Positions 42,985 through 54,670 of a stretch of 64,000 nt of DNA are shown one piece after another; positions within the stretch are counted from its first letter, which is position 1, and each line of letters starts with the position of its first letter. Origin of the DNA: Ophiura sarsii (Eukaryota > Echinodermata > Ophiuroidea > Amphilepidida > Ophiuridae); the NCBI GenBank assembly GCA_035610835.1, contig CM069441.1:85600677-85664676 (forward strand), in the 5' to 3' direction. The notes beneath the pieces are model-generated. The model saw nothing but the letters and a program-made list of their open reading frames with translations, was not told the origin of the DNA and ran no database searches. A program made the position numbers and the translations under genes.

Positions 42985-43560
42985 AGGTATGTGCCGCGCC
43001 GTGCTGAAGACTCTCTTTTCACCCTCTGCTGCTAGCTCTTATGACCCCCCTTTTGAGCCTGCATCAGTTCTTAAGACCCCAATTTGATTGAAAATTCAAA
43101 AAGCGCGACATTTTGCGTTCCAAAGCCCCAATTCTTCGAAAATTTTGCGTTCTAAAACCAAAAAAAATCGAGAATTTGCGTTATTGCTAATCAAAATTGA
43201 ACTCAGTATAGGCCAGTTTTCAAGACTACTTTTTGAAAAATCAGTTCCTAAGACCCTATTTTTCATCATAAAATGCACTCAGTTCAGTTCCGTAGCCCGC
43301 CTTTTGAGACCCTGGGCGGCACGCGATTTTTTTTTTACTAGTAAACATTTGTAAAATTTATTTATTTCGTTTTAACACGGAATAAAGCAAAACTCACTGA
43401 ATAAAATGATTTTTCAAAAAAAAAAAAAAAAGTCAACTGATTTTACATGTGAGCCCATTCAAATGTTTACTAGTAAAAAAAAAATCGCGGGCGGCACAAC
43501 CCTACTCAAAAAAAGTTGACGTGAGACCCCCCTCCCGGGTCTTTAGTTAGAAGTTGAGAG
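42985..43560 (+). repeat. Dispersed repeat, inverted relative to 48090-48460
   Basis: ATGTGCCGCGCCGTGCTGAA, then GAGCCTGCATCAGTTCTTAA and ACTCAGTTCAGTTCCGTAGC, appear as reverse complement at 48120-48460. The family-B MITE at 43323-43488 interrupts this copy. Confidence 0.85.
43323..43488. mobile_element. 166-bp MITE with 9-bp target duplication (family B, copy 2)
   Basis: GCGATTTTTTTTTTACTAGT and its mirror are flanked by GGGCGGCAC (43314-43322, 43489-43497). The inverted paralogue near 48122-48130 has a single GGGTGGCAC-type site and no insertion, so it is an empty site. Confidence 0.93.
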
Positions 43561-44481
43561 AGATCCTCTAACCTTAGTGGTTAAGAGGGGGGGGGGGGGT
43601 AAACTATACTAAGACCCCTCTTAAATGTTCTATCGATTTGGCTCCTCGATACTTCAGCTCCACGACCAAACGACATCGGGGTAATTTTCAGGTACCTGAT
43701 TTGTGATTTGTGGCTATGAACCGTACTGCGAATAGTAGACAAACTGTAATAATTCGCAGTATCGTACTGCTAATAGCCAGTTCGTTAAACAATTTCTGGT
43801 TTGAGCGCTATTTGCACTAACTACAGCAAGCATGTGCAACCTTTTCTACCACGCGGGCCTCATTGTGACTTTGAGATCCATCCATTCACGGGCCGCAGTG
43901 AATGTCAAACATCAAAACATATCAGGATACCCGCTTCTCTTCGCCATTTTAACCAGGGATTTTAACACACAATCACAAGTTTGTTTTGATGAAAGAAATG
44001 CGCGCATAGAGCGCAAAAAATTTCGACTTTACACTTATTTTTGCTATGATATTGAGGTACATTTCTGCTTTAAACACATTTTCTACAAAATATAATCCAT
44101 TCGGGGTACACATGCGCGCGTAGCGCGCGAAACAATTAGGTCTGTGCACTTTTGATCATCATAATTCCATGATTCCTCTTGTCAAATTAACCGACAGTGC
44201 CAATCTTAACCGACACGACAGTCAATATTGGGGAAATTGGCCCATCGCCCCCCCCCCCCCCCCCCCCTCTGGCCACGCCACTGCGTCAGGCTACTAATTA
44301 TAAGAGAGGACACCGCTAAATCAATTCGCCATAGTGTAACCTAGGGAGTTCCGGTTTAAAACGGGCCGCATCAATGGACATTTTGGATTGCTTCGCGGGC
44401 CGCAGGTTGCACACGCTTGAACTACAGTCATCACAATAAGTAACTGACCAGGTAATAAATGTGCTGATAACTCTAAAAGTA
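43561..44481. other. Spacer with G/C runs
   Basis: Poly-G near 43588-43599, poly-C near 44249-44267 followed by GGCCACGCCACTGC. GCGCGCGTAGCGCGCGAAAC near 44113 is a palindromic word of the 46.7-kb array. A plus frame at 43832-44095 has no support. Confidence 0.5.
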
Positions 44482-45154
44482 CACTGCAAAAACTGTGGTG
44501 TTAAATTTAACACCAGTACGGATTCACTATAGGACCACACCACCTGGTGTTAAAATGACACCATCACTAGTGTTACAACGTTGGTGTTAAATATAACACC
44601 AATGGGTGTTACAATATGACAACACCAGTAACAATTTTACACTTTCTGGTGTTAAAACCAGTTAATTTCTCTATGTTAAAACATTAAAAACTTTACACCT
44701 TCTGGTGTTGAAATATTTTTTTTTTTACACCTTCTGGTGTTAAAATATTAATGTTAGATAAGTTGAAGTACTTTAACAATAAAATACTAGCAAATAACAT
44801 AATTATTTCACTGTTCAACAGTTCAAATTTATTAAAACTTGAACGTTTTTGTGAATTAATGTTCTTACTTGCCATTTAATTATGGAATGGTGCATGTTGC
44901 AGATCGAATCACTAGATCAAATGTATAAATATACAATCCAAAGTGTTAAAAAACCAATATAACCCACCCCCGTGCGCATGTGTGGAATAGTGACACCCAT
45001 GGGAGTTATTCTTACACCAAGTTTAACACAAGAAATTTAACACCATGAGAAGTGTTACATCAGTTATTCCTATGGTGTTGACCTAACACCAACATTAACA
45101 CCAGGAGCGTAACACCGCTCAGTGTTGCAGTTTAAACACCGAGTTTTAGCAGTG
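44482..45154. mobile_element. 673-bp TIR element full of GGTGTTAAA words, TA target site
   Basis: The left end CACTGCAAAAACTGTGGTGT and the right end GAGTTTTAGCAGTG are inverted and flanked by TA (44480-44481, 45155-45156). TGGTGTTAAA and TTTAACACCA repeat in both orientations inside. No transposase. Confidence 0.85.
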
Positions 45155-45156
45155 TA

Positions 45157-45777
45157 TAACTTGTACATAAACATATTAAATTATAAACATGTTGAGAAAT
45201 TTGCCTTCTTGAATTTGAAATATTACACGATAAGAATGGCTGATTATTAAGGAAGTTACAATCCCAAATGTACTGTCAAGTCTGATTTTCATTTTCACAT
45301 TTTCATCTTCAACACGGGGAATAAGACCGGCAAATTATTGATTACTGGTAGTGGTAGTGTCAAGTCACTCGTCGATGGCCTGGTTGTGGATAGTCGCCGG
45401 TGGCATTGTTACGGTTGATCAATACGGCACACACGCTTTACCTGCCATATGGGTGGGGGGCGGGGGCACGAGTGGCGGCTCATGGGTGTTTGTAAACCGA
45501 TTAACAACCGGGGCGCACAAAAGTAACACTGCGTTCACGTTGCTATCATGGTGAGAAACAGGCCGTAGGGGCCATAGGCCCTTGCTATTGTAAGATTGTA
45601 ACACTCTGTAACAGCTCGTATAGGTGATCATCAACTAGTAGTAGACCTGTCACCTGAGGGCCTTCTATATACGTGCGATCTCATGACTATGATCATCCCC
45701 ATCAAGGGTCGGGCATCATCGAAATCTAGCATCTTCCATTATCATCCTAATTCACTATTATCTTCACTCATCATCAC

Positions 45778-45811
<34 letters not shown>

Positions 45812-46252
45812 AATTAGACACTTTTCAGCCTCAGGGTTATTCAAAAAATTGGGGGAACATCTGCTATTATGTCGCCCCCATTTTGAAAGTGGGGGGATGT
45901 GTCAGTGTGTGTAAGATCAGTGTGTGTAAGAAGAGGGGGGGGGGGGCGGGGGGGGGGGCGGGGCGTTAAGAAAATAAGAAAATAAGAAAATAAAACAGCC
46001 CCGTTTTTTGTAAGCATTTTAAAACAAGTTGTGTTGTGACCAACCCCTTTGAACCACAACATATTTAATAGAGGCGTTCGCCCAGGTTGATTGAAATCGC
46101 TATATAAATACAAGGGCGATTTTGTACTAAAAGTTTTTGAAAGGCCTCCTATTTTTTTAGAAAGTCTCTACGCTAAACATGTTCTTTATTTGTATTTGTC
46201 AAATTGTACCCCACACTCCACACGGCCCCCCTTGAGCTTCGATTTCGCTACA
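45157..46252. other. Spacer with TCA microsatellite and poly-G
   Basis: A (TCA)n tract near 45771-45812. Poly-G near 45936-45959 interrupted by single C. GTGTGTAAG(A)TCAGTGTGTGTAAG near 45902. No exon recognised. Confidence 0.5.
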
Positions 46253-46440
46253 CGACTGTCTGTCGTCATGTATAACTCGATTTAGCGTTCAGGTTGAAGA
46301 CCGTCGTGTACATAGTCTGTGCAATTTCGCCACACGACAGTCTTTTATACTTAATTTGCATCTGCGCATGCGTTAACGACTGTCGTGTATATAGTCTGCG
46401 CAATTAAGCTACACGACAGTCTTGTATATAGTTTCGGCCA
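46253..46440. repeat. Array of ACGACAGTC / GACTGTCGT palindromic words
   Basis: GTCGTGTACATAGTCTG...CACACGACAGTCTT and GTCGTGTATATAGTCTG...CACGACAGTCTTGTA are two ~85-bp units; part of a third precedes them. Each unit is a hairpin. Confidence 0.75.
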
Positions 46441-46700
46441 TTCTGCTCCTACATTGTAGTTGAGCACTTGACCATAGGCGTGCGCAGGATTTTTTTACTC
46501 GGGGGGCTTAAAAATAAATTTCATTGGTTCGCACCGCTATCCGCGGTAACGAGTCTGAGGGGGATGTGCCCCCTTGGATTGGATTTTTGGCTTGGATTGG
46601 ATTTTTTGGAATATTGGCTATTGTCAAAAGAAAGGTTTAACCGGGAGTTTAACAAACCGTTCCTGAAGCCATGTTGTTAAGTTTGACTTATAATATGAAA
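46441..46700. other. Short spacer
   Basis: CATAGGCGTGCGCAGGATTT near 46474 is a typical dispersed-repeat tag; no gene. Confidence 0.4.
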
Positions 46701-47095
46701 CTAATTTGCGCGAAGCGCGCCAAAAATGTCTATTTTAACACTAAAAGGTCCAGAAAACGTTTCTGAAGCCATCTTGTTCCAATTGAATAACAAAGTGGTA
46801 TGAAAATAATTGGCGCGGAACGCGCAAATATTTGCTATATGTAAAAATAATGGTTTAGAAAAATGTTCTTGAAGCCATCTCGTTAAGCTTGAATAATAAA
46901 TAATCAGTGAAACTAATACCCGCGTAGCGCGCAAAAAAATTCTATTATAACACTAAAAAGTTTCAGAAAACGTTTATGAAGCCATCTTGTTGAAATTGAA
47001 TAACACAAAATAAAAAATAATTCCCGCGCAAAAAATTGGCTATTGTAAAAATAAAGGTTTAGAAAAACTTTTCTGAAGCTATCTTGTTAAGGCTG
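46701..47095 (-). repeat. ~105-bp tandem repeat with GCGCG palindromes, four units
   Basis: Each unit has a GCGCGAAGCGCGC-type palindrome (near 46707, 46812, 46920; decayed near 47023), then AAAAGGTC(C)AGAAAACGTT and GAAGCCATCTTGTT. Shorter copies occur near 39060-39340 in the other orientation. Confidence 0.8.
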
Positions 47096-48089
47096 GTGTC
47101 AACCCTGTTTGGCGCCAAATTTATCAAGCACTGTAACTTTTAAATTATAAATGTGATGTACATAAAAGTATACATTATTTGTAATGAAATGAGTCAGAGA
47201 ATCCATTTTTGGTATCAAATTTTATTAAAATTAGTGATTTTTACATTTTTGCCCAAAAATCACCTTTTTGGCGCCAAAATTTTTCAGACAACCTAACAAT
47301 AACCGTTTTTGATTAAAAATTCCAAAATTTCAACAAAATCATCTAAAGTCAATTATCTAGGAGCGAATTTTTTTTTTGGCTTAAAATTTGTTTGTTTTGA
47401 AAATATTGACCAAAAAGTGCCAAAAAAATGTTTTTTTCTCAAAAAACTCATTTTTGGCACTTTTTGGCTCTTAAACAAGCTTGTAGTAGTAGCAAAGAAT
47501 GTTGCACTTTGGGGACACATTATGCGAGCGTAGCGCGCGAATTTTTTTTATCTGTGTACTTTTGACCCAGGATATATAATTAGAGCGTCCTTGCTTTTGA
47601 CCATCATAATTCCATGAACTGACGTCAATACTGGGGGTGGGGGGGGGGGGGGGCGATCGTTCCCCCTCACCCCCCCTGGCGACGCCACTGTTGAATAGTT
47701 AAATATTGAAACTAATTCGCGCAAAAAAATTGGTTTTTTTGGGGGGCGGGGCATCGTCCCCACCGTGACAATGATGGGGGAATCATAAAAATTGATTTCT
47801 TTTTTGGGGGCATCATCCCCACCGTGACAATGATGGGGGGGGGGGGGGGGGGGGGGGAGCACTCCCCGCTTGCACTGTCTATATGCTCGTTACCCTTCCT
47901 CCTTATCTTCCTTTTTAATTTTTACTCTTTTGCAAATGTGGGGGGGGGGGGGGGGGGGGGCTGTCTCCCTGGTTACGCCACTGGTGATTCAGAGGGCCGA
48001 GTTGTTGGATTTTAACTTGCCTGGATGACCTAAAACTCTCCTTGCTATCACTAATAAAAGCTCCCGGCCTCTCATTTTCCCTCCCCTCC
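47096..48089. repeat. Dispersed-repeat mosaic with poly-G runs
   Basis: GGCGCCAAATTTATCAAGCA near 47110, the CCAAAAAGTGCCAAAAAAATG stem pair near 47410-47467, GCGAGCGTAGCGCGCGAATT near 47523. Poly-G runs near 47635-47652, 47836-47857 and 47940-47960, with GGCGACGCCACTG near 47681 and GGTTACGCCACTGG near 47972. No gene. Confidence 0.68.
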
Positions 48090-48460
48090 TCCTCCCGGGC
48101 ACTCAACTTTTTTTTGTGGGTAGGTGTGCCACCCAGGGTCTCAATTAGGGGGGGCTACAGAACTGAACTGAGTGGATTTTATGACAAAAAATAGGGTCTT
48201 AGGCACTGATTTTTTTCTTCACAAAAGTAGGTCTTGAGAACTGGCCTATGGTTCAATTTTAGCAAGAACGCAAATTTGCGATTTTTTGGGGCTTAAGAAC
48301 GCAAAATGTTCAAAGAATTGGGGTTTGGAACGCAACATTTCGCGATTTTTGAATTTTCAATCAAATTGGAGTCTTAAGAACTGATGCAGGCTCAAAAGGG
48401 GTGTCATAAGAACTAGCAGCAGAGAGGGAAAAAGGGGGTCTTCAGCGCGGCACATACCTT
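48090..48460 (-). repeat. Inverted paralogue of 42985-43560, without the MITE
   Basis: Reads GTGCCACCCAGGGTCTCAAT, GGGTCTTAGGCACTGATTTT, GAACTGATGCAGGCTCAAAA, CAGCGCGGCACATACC, the reverse complement of the 43-kb copy. Confidence 0.85.
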
Positions 48461-48689
48461 ATTATATCTATAACCTTTTTACAATGTCAGTGCCCCCGGC
48501 TCCTCCTTCCCCTCCCTTCCTCCTCTCCCCTCCCCTTCCCTCCTCATCTCCTCCCCTCCCCTCCCCCTCCTCCTCTCCCCTCCCCTCCCTTTTCCCCCTC
48601 TTTTTTTTTTTACCCTCTGGGGACCCGGGGGGCTTGAGCCCCCAAAGCGCCCCCCCAAAGCGCCCCCCCCCCCCCCCCCCCCCCCTGGG
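48461..48689. repeat. Polypyrimidine tract and poly-C run
   Basis: From 48500 to 48611 every base but one (an A near 48546) is C or T, mostly CCCCTCC and CTCCT words. A poly-C run is near 48662-48685, then GGGCACGCGCCTG. Such tracts can form triplex or G-rich quadruplex structures; not shown here. Confidence 0.85.
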
Positions 48690-49286
48690 CACGCGCCTGT
48701 TGACTTACAATTGATGGTTTCGCCTAAGTATCAATTATGAAGTATCAATGAATGTTAAGCTGTAGCGGTTTATCATGTTTAGGCCTATAGAGCATGACAT
48801 AGATTTAGGACTTATATATTATAACGCATATTGTTACTACACCCTTGAAAACGAGCCACACAAAAAATGTTTTAATATAAGTATAGAGACTCTGATGCCT
48901 AATGGGCAATACAATATTGTGTGTAGAGCAGTGTTCGGGCAATTGACAGCGTGGATAGAGAGAATTCATCAATCTGCCCTCCCTAGGATGAGCAGACGAC
49001 GTGGAAAATAGTACTCTGATCAATAACGCGCAACAAACGATGCACCAATAGCGTGGCCTGGTCATTAGAGCAAAGCATATCAGCATTGAACTATAGGGAG
49101 ACATAAATACTACGTACATCCATTAGAGTATTAAACTAACTGCTCGTCACCTAGCCTTCATAAAAGAGTTTGTTATTTGATTTGATGCGAAAGCTTTAAT
49201 AATAGTTGTCATTGTGCTGAAAGATGTCAAAACACATCATTACATTTTGTACATGAACAATCAAGGTTTTACGTACGATCGATATA
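48690..49286. other. Upstream region of the GABA-B-like exon
   Basis: A plus-strand frame at 48775-49011 (78 codons, ends with MSRRRGK) has no family resemblance and no splice support. This region should contain the 5' UTR and perhaps the promoter of the exon at 49287. CATAAAAG near 49158 is TATA-like but unproven. Confidence 0.4.
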
Positions 49287-49628
49287 ATGATGTGCAGCAG
49301 AGATACCATGTTGAACTCAACATTTCTAATATTGTGTGTGATTGCAGTTATTACTAAAGCGCAAAATTTCACCCGGCTACCGGTGGTAACAACGACACAA
49401 GATACTGGTGTTTCTATCGGGAATAAAAACGATTCAACTACTTCATCAAATAATAGTCTATCGGATAAGGATAAAATTCCACTTTACCTCAGCGGATACT
49501 TTACACTCGGTGGAAACTGGGATGGCAGTGGTATTTTGCCCGCCGTGGAGATGGCGTTGGATCATATCAACGAACAAGTGGACGTTCTTCCTGGATATGA
49601 CCTGAGAATGAGTTGGAGTGACACCAGG
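49287..49628 (+). CDS. First coding exon of a GABA-B-receptor-like class C GPCR
   Basis: ATGATG at 49287; a third in-frame ATG at 49308 gives the best signal peptide (MLNSTFLILCVIAVITKAQ). A Thr/Ser/Asn-rich linker with N-glycosylation motifs (NFT, NDS, NNS) follows. Then comes the first strand and helix of the ligand-binding lobe (IPLYLSGYFTLGG, ILPAVEMALDHIN, VLPGYDLRMSW), as at the start of the Venus-flytrap domain of GABA-B receptor subunits. There are 114 codons, ending in phase 0 at the donor GTAAGA (49629). GABA-B receptors are G-protein-coupled metabotropic receptors at the plasma membrane. No further exons of the domain or the seven-helix part were found in the remaining 14 kb, so the introns are long or the gene is partial. 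Subunit type cannot be decided. Confidence 0.82.
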
Positions 49629-50198
49629 GTAAGAATTCCATTGTCATTATCATTGTACCTAGATTATTGCAAGGGCACGAATGCTTTTTTTAAAACCCGC
49701 GCAGACAACGTGGTCCTGAGGCACTCAAGGATATAGTGATTCACGGGAGAAATTTGAGTCCAAAACGGCCCGAAAAAATGCTTTACACAAGTGAGTAACC
49801 GGCCCTGAGAGGCCCAGAACCAAGCGGCACATGTGGCGATCGCCACAACGCCACAGTGGCCACAGTGGCCACAGTGGCCAGTCCGCCCCTGACCAGAGGC
49901 CATTCATACAAATTCCAAAAACAACATAATGGGTGCACTACACTAAATGGAGGTATCCCCTACCCTTAAGGACGGTGTTTAAAACTAAAATCGGAAAGTA
50001 TGCATCACAAAATCCTCTTGACAGTAATACCATTGCGTACATGCCTATGCATTTTTTATTAATTATGATAAATGCACCCTGACTATAAACTGTGAATATC
50101 ATCTAGGCAAATTATGAGAGATCTTTCAAATTAATTTGTGTGCTTTTTACTGGAAACATTGGCGATTACGGCGACATTTCCAAGCTCGTCAGAGAGGT
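49629..50198. other. Start of the long intron after the GABA-B-like exon
   Basis: A TGGCCACAG 9-mer is repeated three times near 49855-49881. No second exon recognised. Confidence 0.45.
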
Positions 50199-50910
50199 AG
50201 TCAACTCCATGGGCATATTTTGGAAAATCGAGCAGGTTCACCTACCTATTTTTTTCACTTTTTGGTGGGGAAATGTGATCGTCTTTAAGAAAAAATGACA
50301 CTACGGGGTCCAATTTCGCAATTTAGTGGTCTAAAACAGAGTTTTATATCAGTGTTTTTGTACATATCCCTATGGAGCTCTATTTAGTGGTGTGATCCCT
50401 TACAACAGATAATCTGTCTGGCAGGGGCCATTCCATAAACTGTGTATTGTACCTGTTAATTTTAAAAGAGGTTTTGAGATGGTACCTCCAATAATCGATC
50501 AAACGCATTTTTCAGCTCCTTTCTGGGGTCCCTAGTGGGCACACGCAGTAGAGGAAGGGCCGGCAGTCATCCACATCTGCATACAAATTTGCTGAAGGGC
50601 TTCCTAAAAATGAGAGGACAAAATCTCTCCTCCCTCCTACCAGCCTGGAGTGTCATGTCAGATCACTTCGTAATAGTGGCAACTTGACCCAATTTTCATT
50701 CAGTAACTCCATGGGTATATTTTGGAAAATCGAGCTGGTTCACCTACCTATTTTTTAAAACTTTTTGGTGGGGAAATGTAATCATCTTTAAAAAAGAAAA
50801 CTCTACGGGGCCCAATTTCGCAATTTAGTGGTGTAAAACAGAGTTTTATATCAGTGTTTTTGTACATATCCCTATGGAGCTCTATTTAGTGGTGTGACCC
50901 CTAATATGAG
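50199..50910 (+). repeat. Two direct ~205-bp repeats
   Basis: AACTCCATGGG(C/T)ATATTTTGG to TCTATTTAGTGGTGTGA occurs at about 50200-50398 and 50702-50900, with a few substitutions. TTCGCAATTTAGTGGT and TATCAGTGTTTTTGTACATA are shared. The second copy runs directly into a LINE tail. Confidence 0.85.
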
Positions 50911-51105
50911 GGTAGACGCCAAAAATACACTTTCAGCCAAAGAGTCATCAAAGACTGGAACAATCTGCCTGCATTAGCTGTAAAGCGCGCCCACAATCAA
51001 CACCGTCAAATCAAATATCAAGTCACATTTGGATTACTAAGGGCGAATAGTCAGCCCCTAACCCTTGCCACACTACAACTTATCTATGGTTCGCAACCAA
51101 GATGA
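50905..51105 (+). pseudogene. LINE retrotransposon ORF2 C-terminal remnant
   Basis: An open stretch with RRQKYTFSQRVIKDWNNLPA resembles the end of reverse-transcriptase ORFs in CR1/RTE/Jockey-like LINEs, where F-[FS]-x-R-[TV]-[IV]-x-x-W-N-x-L-P is typical. It runs to TGA at 51103-51105. The upstream frame is closed, so it is a 5'-truncated copy. Clade undecided. Confidence 0.65.
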
Positions 51106-51179
51106 AGAGTATGGCACTTTAGTTTAAGTTCCGATGATTTTAAAATTCTTCGCCACGTTATAAAGTCATCATTCTATCT

Positions 51180-51284
51180 ATCACCGTGGCGGAGCGGTTA
51201 CGGCATAGGTTTGTTAAACAAATACTGATTACAAAACTTCTTTTTTTTTTTACGCGTGAGTTCGAAACTCACCGTGGTCAAACT
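51180..51284 (+). other. tRNA-Leu-like SINE head or pseudogene
   Basis: ACCGTGGCGGAGCGGTTACG resembles the D arm of a class II tRNA. A loop GTTAAAC (anticodon TAA, with T before it) follows, then a long A/T-rich variable region. GTGAGTTCGAAACTCAC is a perfect T arm. The acceptor stem pairs poorly, so a working tRNA is unlikely. Confidence 0.55.
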
Positions 51285-53414
51285 CACCCCGGTCACTTTT
51301 TTGTTTTCATTTTTGTCACAAATTACGTTGTTTTATCAGTTAAACATTGGAATTTTGATTTCAAAACCGCTGAACCATGACCAATTTGAATTCATTGTAA
51401 AGTACAACTAATAGAGTTAAAATCCTGAAAAGATGAGAAAAATCCATGATCGATTAAAGAAAGTGTGACCAACTAGGCAAGTCAGCCTATTATCATCCAG
51501 TGGAAAACCAATAGGGAACAATCTCAGAGAAGTAATACTCTGTACTGTGTATGGAATATCTAGGCTGTGCTGTTGATTTCAACATTTACTGACATCAAAT
51601 TTATGTGACAAATTTTGCAAAGTTTTCCATAAAGGAGTTTACTCTTTGAGTGAAACACAAATTCAAGAAAACATATACATGTACCTAATGAATCGGTAGG
51701 TCTAATATATTTCGGAGATGTTGATCTATTAAATAAATATAATCGCAACATGCACCGTGCACATTCCAATGTTGTTTTTGTGGCGCATTTTATTCATTGG
51801 GATGACACATCCAAATGTTGGGAATATATGGTCTTGGGTAAATGATGTAATAATGTGGTAATTGACATTCATTTGCAGGAGGAACATTTTTGTGTTCAAT
51901 TTAATTTTGTTAATTTAACAAATTTAATGATTTGATTACAATGATTAATTGCAAATTCAAGACTGATACAATGACACTTCATGAATAACTATATAAAATC
52001 TCAATAATGGACCATTATGTCACTTAGGAAATACGATGTTCATCATGTATTCCCACCGATACACAAACAAATCTATATACTTAAAAGGTCCATCTAGTTA
52101 TTAAGATCATTGGGGAAACAGTTGATATGGACTAGCTAAGCAAAAAGGGTGGCCGATGATCGAGCTGAACCTTTGTTTTACAATGATGGAACATGTAGAT
52201 AAAGCGTCGCAACGCACACACATTTTCAGTCACTAGAATTTTGCTTAGTACTACTAATGATATTCATTGTATGAACCCCCCCCCCCCCATTTTCAGTGTA
52301 TAACAAACTATGACCCCTAGGATATTTGGGACTCCAGGCAACGAGAGCTCCCTTATGCTCAGTTTGACTAAAACAATTACAAGAAAACTAATTCGATATT
52401 TTGAAGTGCTAAAAAAATGTTACACTTAAATAAACTATTTTGAATGATATTCTCTAATACCCATCACGGGAAGGGTGTTTCAGAATAATATTTAATGTCT
52501 TGAAATATTGCATGTACAAATCATTATTAATATGCGTAAGGTATGCACCTTTCCCACTGACTGGATGCAAAGTGGCATTTCCCCGTCATTAAGTTTAGTT
52601 TTAAATTATGCGATGCATGCATGTTCCAAAGCATGAAATACCAACAATTAGATATTTCTATTCTATGTTCTACTACGTCAGGGTTAGGTCCTTATAGAGG
52701 CATGCATTAGGCTAAGTAAATTAATAAAGTAGTTTATCGTCCTCTCGCGCATCCGTTCAGGAATTCTGCAATATTATTTTTTCTTTAATATTTTTTTATA
52801 TAACTTTTTGTAAATATTTAAAAAGCTGAGATCTTGGTTAATATATTAGATTTAATCCAACCCCCATGCATAACCATGACATAACAAAATTGCAAAACTG
52901 CATCTCAAAGTTTGATTCAAACATCAACACACCTCATACTCCTTACTGCCTCCATGATCATGATGATATTTGTCCATTAATGACCATGACTCAAATTTCC
53001 TGCGAGTACATGTATGTCCAACTAAACAAAATTGTAAAGACTTTCATTTTCAATAATATTATAATTCTTATCATGTTTATGGGTGTCTATCTATTCTAAT
53101 TTAGGTATATGTGCCTAATAATAAAAAAGCTATTGGACAGTACTTCAACAAACAGTGTATACATTTGTTCAAATTTGATTTAAAAGTATATCACGACACT
53201 AATATTTCTCGGATACTTTATTTCGCGAATTTGAAATTACTGCTATTTTGGCGGGCACATAATTTTGCGAATCTGGAAATGATACTGCTACTGCGGGTAT
53301 TTATAATTTCAGGAATCTACATACCTCACTAAATTCGCAAAATTAAATCCCTCGCGAAATTAAGTGGTTAACAGTATTCATATGACCCCATTTCTTAAGA
53401 TTAAGAAACCTTAA
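51285..53414. other. Long AT-rich spacer, probably intronic
   Basis: Contains the 52148-52335 copy of the 2.1-2.35 kb repeat, including TGACCCCTAGGATATTTGGGA-like sequence and a poly-C run near 52277-52288. No exon recognised in 51.3-53.4 kb. Confidence 0.5.
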
Positions 53415-54311
53415 GGTAATGGTCTACCATACAGTGGCTAAAAAGAGGTTATTAAGATATTATGCCTATAAGACGCAGTTGATGTTTTACTTTTGATTAC
53501 TTTTGATTTCATCAAAATCGGAGCAGTGGTTCCAAAGTTACGTCAAATCAAAGTCGAAAATCCAACGCATTTCTCGTAAATATATTTTTTAATATCTTAT
53601 GTATTTCTTTGTTTTTCAACCAGTGATATTTAACGTTATATTCCTTATAAATTCCATAACTTTAGAAATATAGGAGATTTTGCCATGAAAATACCACCAA
53701 AAATTGTGATAATTCAAATAGTATTTTTGAATATGGTTTCAAAAATGTAAATGCTTTACCTAATTTGCATAATAATTAAAAACAGTGTTTCTAGACTTCA
53801 AACGCTGTTTTCTCGAAATGGTCGTTTCGATCAATCCCGGGGTTATTTTTCAAAAACGGAAGCATGTATGAAGCTGAAATTTCGAATGCAACTAGAATAA
53901 ATAGTTCAACAAGGGATGACATAGCCTTTTTTGCATATTTAGTCTTTTAAAAAAAATTATAGCCATTTTAATTTTCAAAAATGCTCATTTTTGATTTTTG
54001 GTCAAAAAAAATGCAAATTTGAAAATTGGGACACAAATTTGAAAAAATGGCTATGTCATCCCAACATTTATGTGTATAAGCATATTTTTCGTTGAAAAAA
54101 TCAACGACAAATGTTTGCGTATTCTCAGGAGTACCCCGGGATAAAATAGCCGATAAAATCCAAGATGGCCGCCATTATTATGCAAATGAGATGAATTTTG
54201 AAAAAAAAATCTCCGGCAATCCTCTAGTATGGTCATAAGTATCAACATATCCAAAAATGAACTTTGTAGGACTTAAAATAACAAAAACAGTTTTTATGGT
54301 AGACCATCACC
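53415..54311. mobile_element. 897-bp element, TTAA target site (family C)
   Basis: GGTAATGGTCTACCATA at the left and TATGGTAGACCATCACC at the right are inverted and flanked by TTAA (53411-53414, 54312-54315). The inside has one CAGTGTTTCTAG word near 53783 and GCTATGTCATCCC/GGGATGACATAGCC as a mirrored pair. No transposase. Confidence 0.82.
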
Positions 54312-54670
54312 TTAATTTATCATTTAGAAATATGAATAAGTCAAGTGATCTAAAATATGATAAAATGTGCACCATACTTTTATATTAATTTATTTTATAT
54401 ACATGTACATACGAAGGGGTATCAAAAAGTTTTAGAAAACACCCAGAAGTGAAGGAGCCAGAAACTTTATTTTGATATATGATCCTTCAGACATCTTTAC
54501 TAAGTCCCTGTGCAAAGTTACACATTTTCCCTACTATTTATTACCTGTCCACAGACCGCCATTGTAGAGATCCTCAGATTGACCACCATTGATAGATTCT
54601 CAGATTGCCTCAGATTGTGTTATTCCCAAAACAGCAATAAATAGTTTAAAGTTTTGACAGAAAAGGGAAA
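54312..54670. other. Spacer
   Basis: A GGGGTATCAAAAAGTTTTAG TIR-like end near 54417 without a defined partner. No gene. Confidence 0.45.

Noticed and set aside
48468..48714. Gly/Arg-rich or Pro/Ser-rich frames on either strand
   Set aside because: They are translations of a polypyrimidine tract and a poly-C run.
48775..49011. 78-codon frame as an upstream exon of the GABA-B-like gene
   Set aside because: It ends in a stop, has no donor in frame, and the signal peptide exon downstream already supplies a start.
51180..51284. Functional tRNA-Leu(TAA)
   Set aside because: The T arm is perfect, but the acceptor stem pairs at only about three of seven positions.
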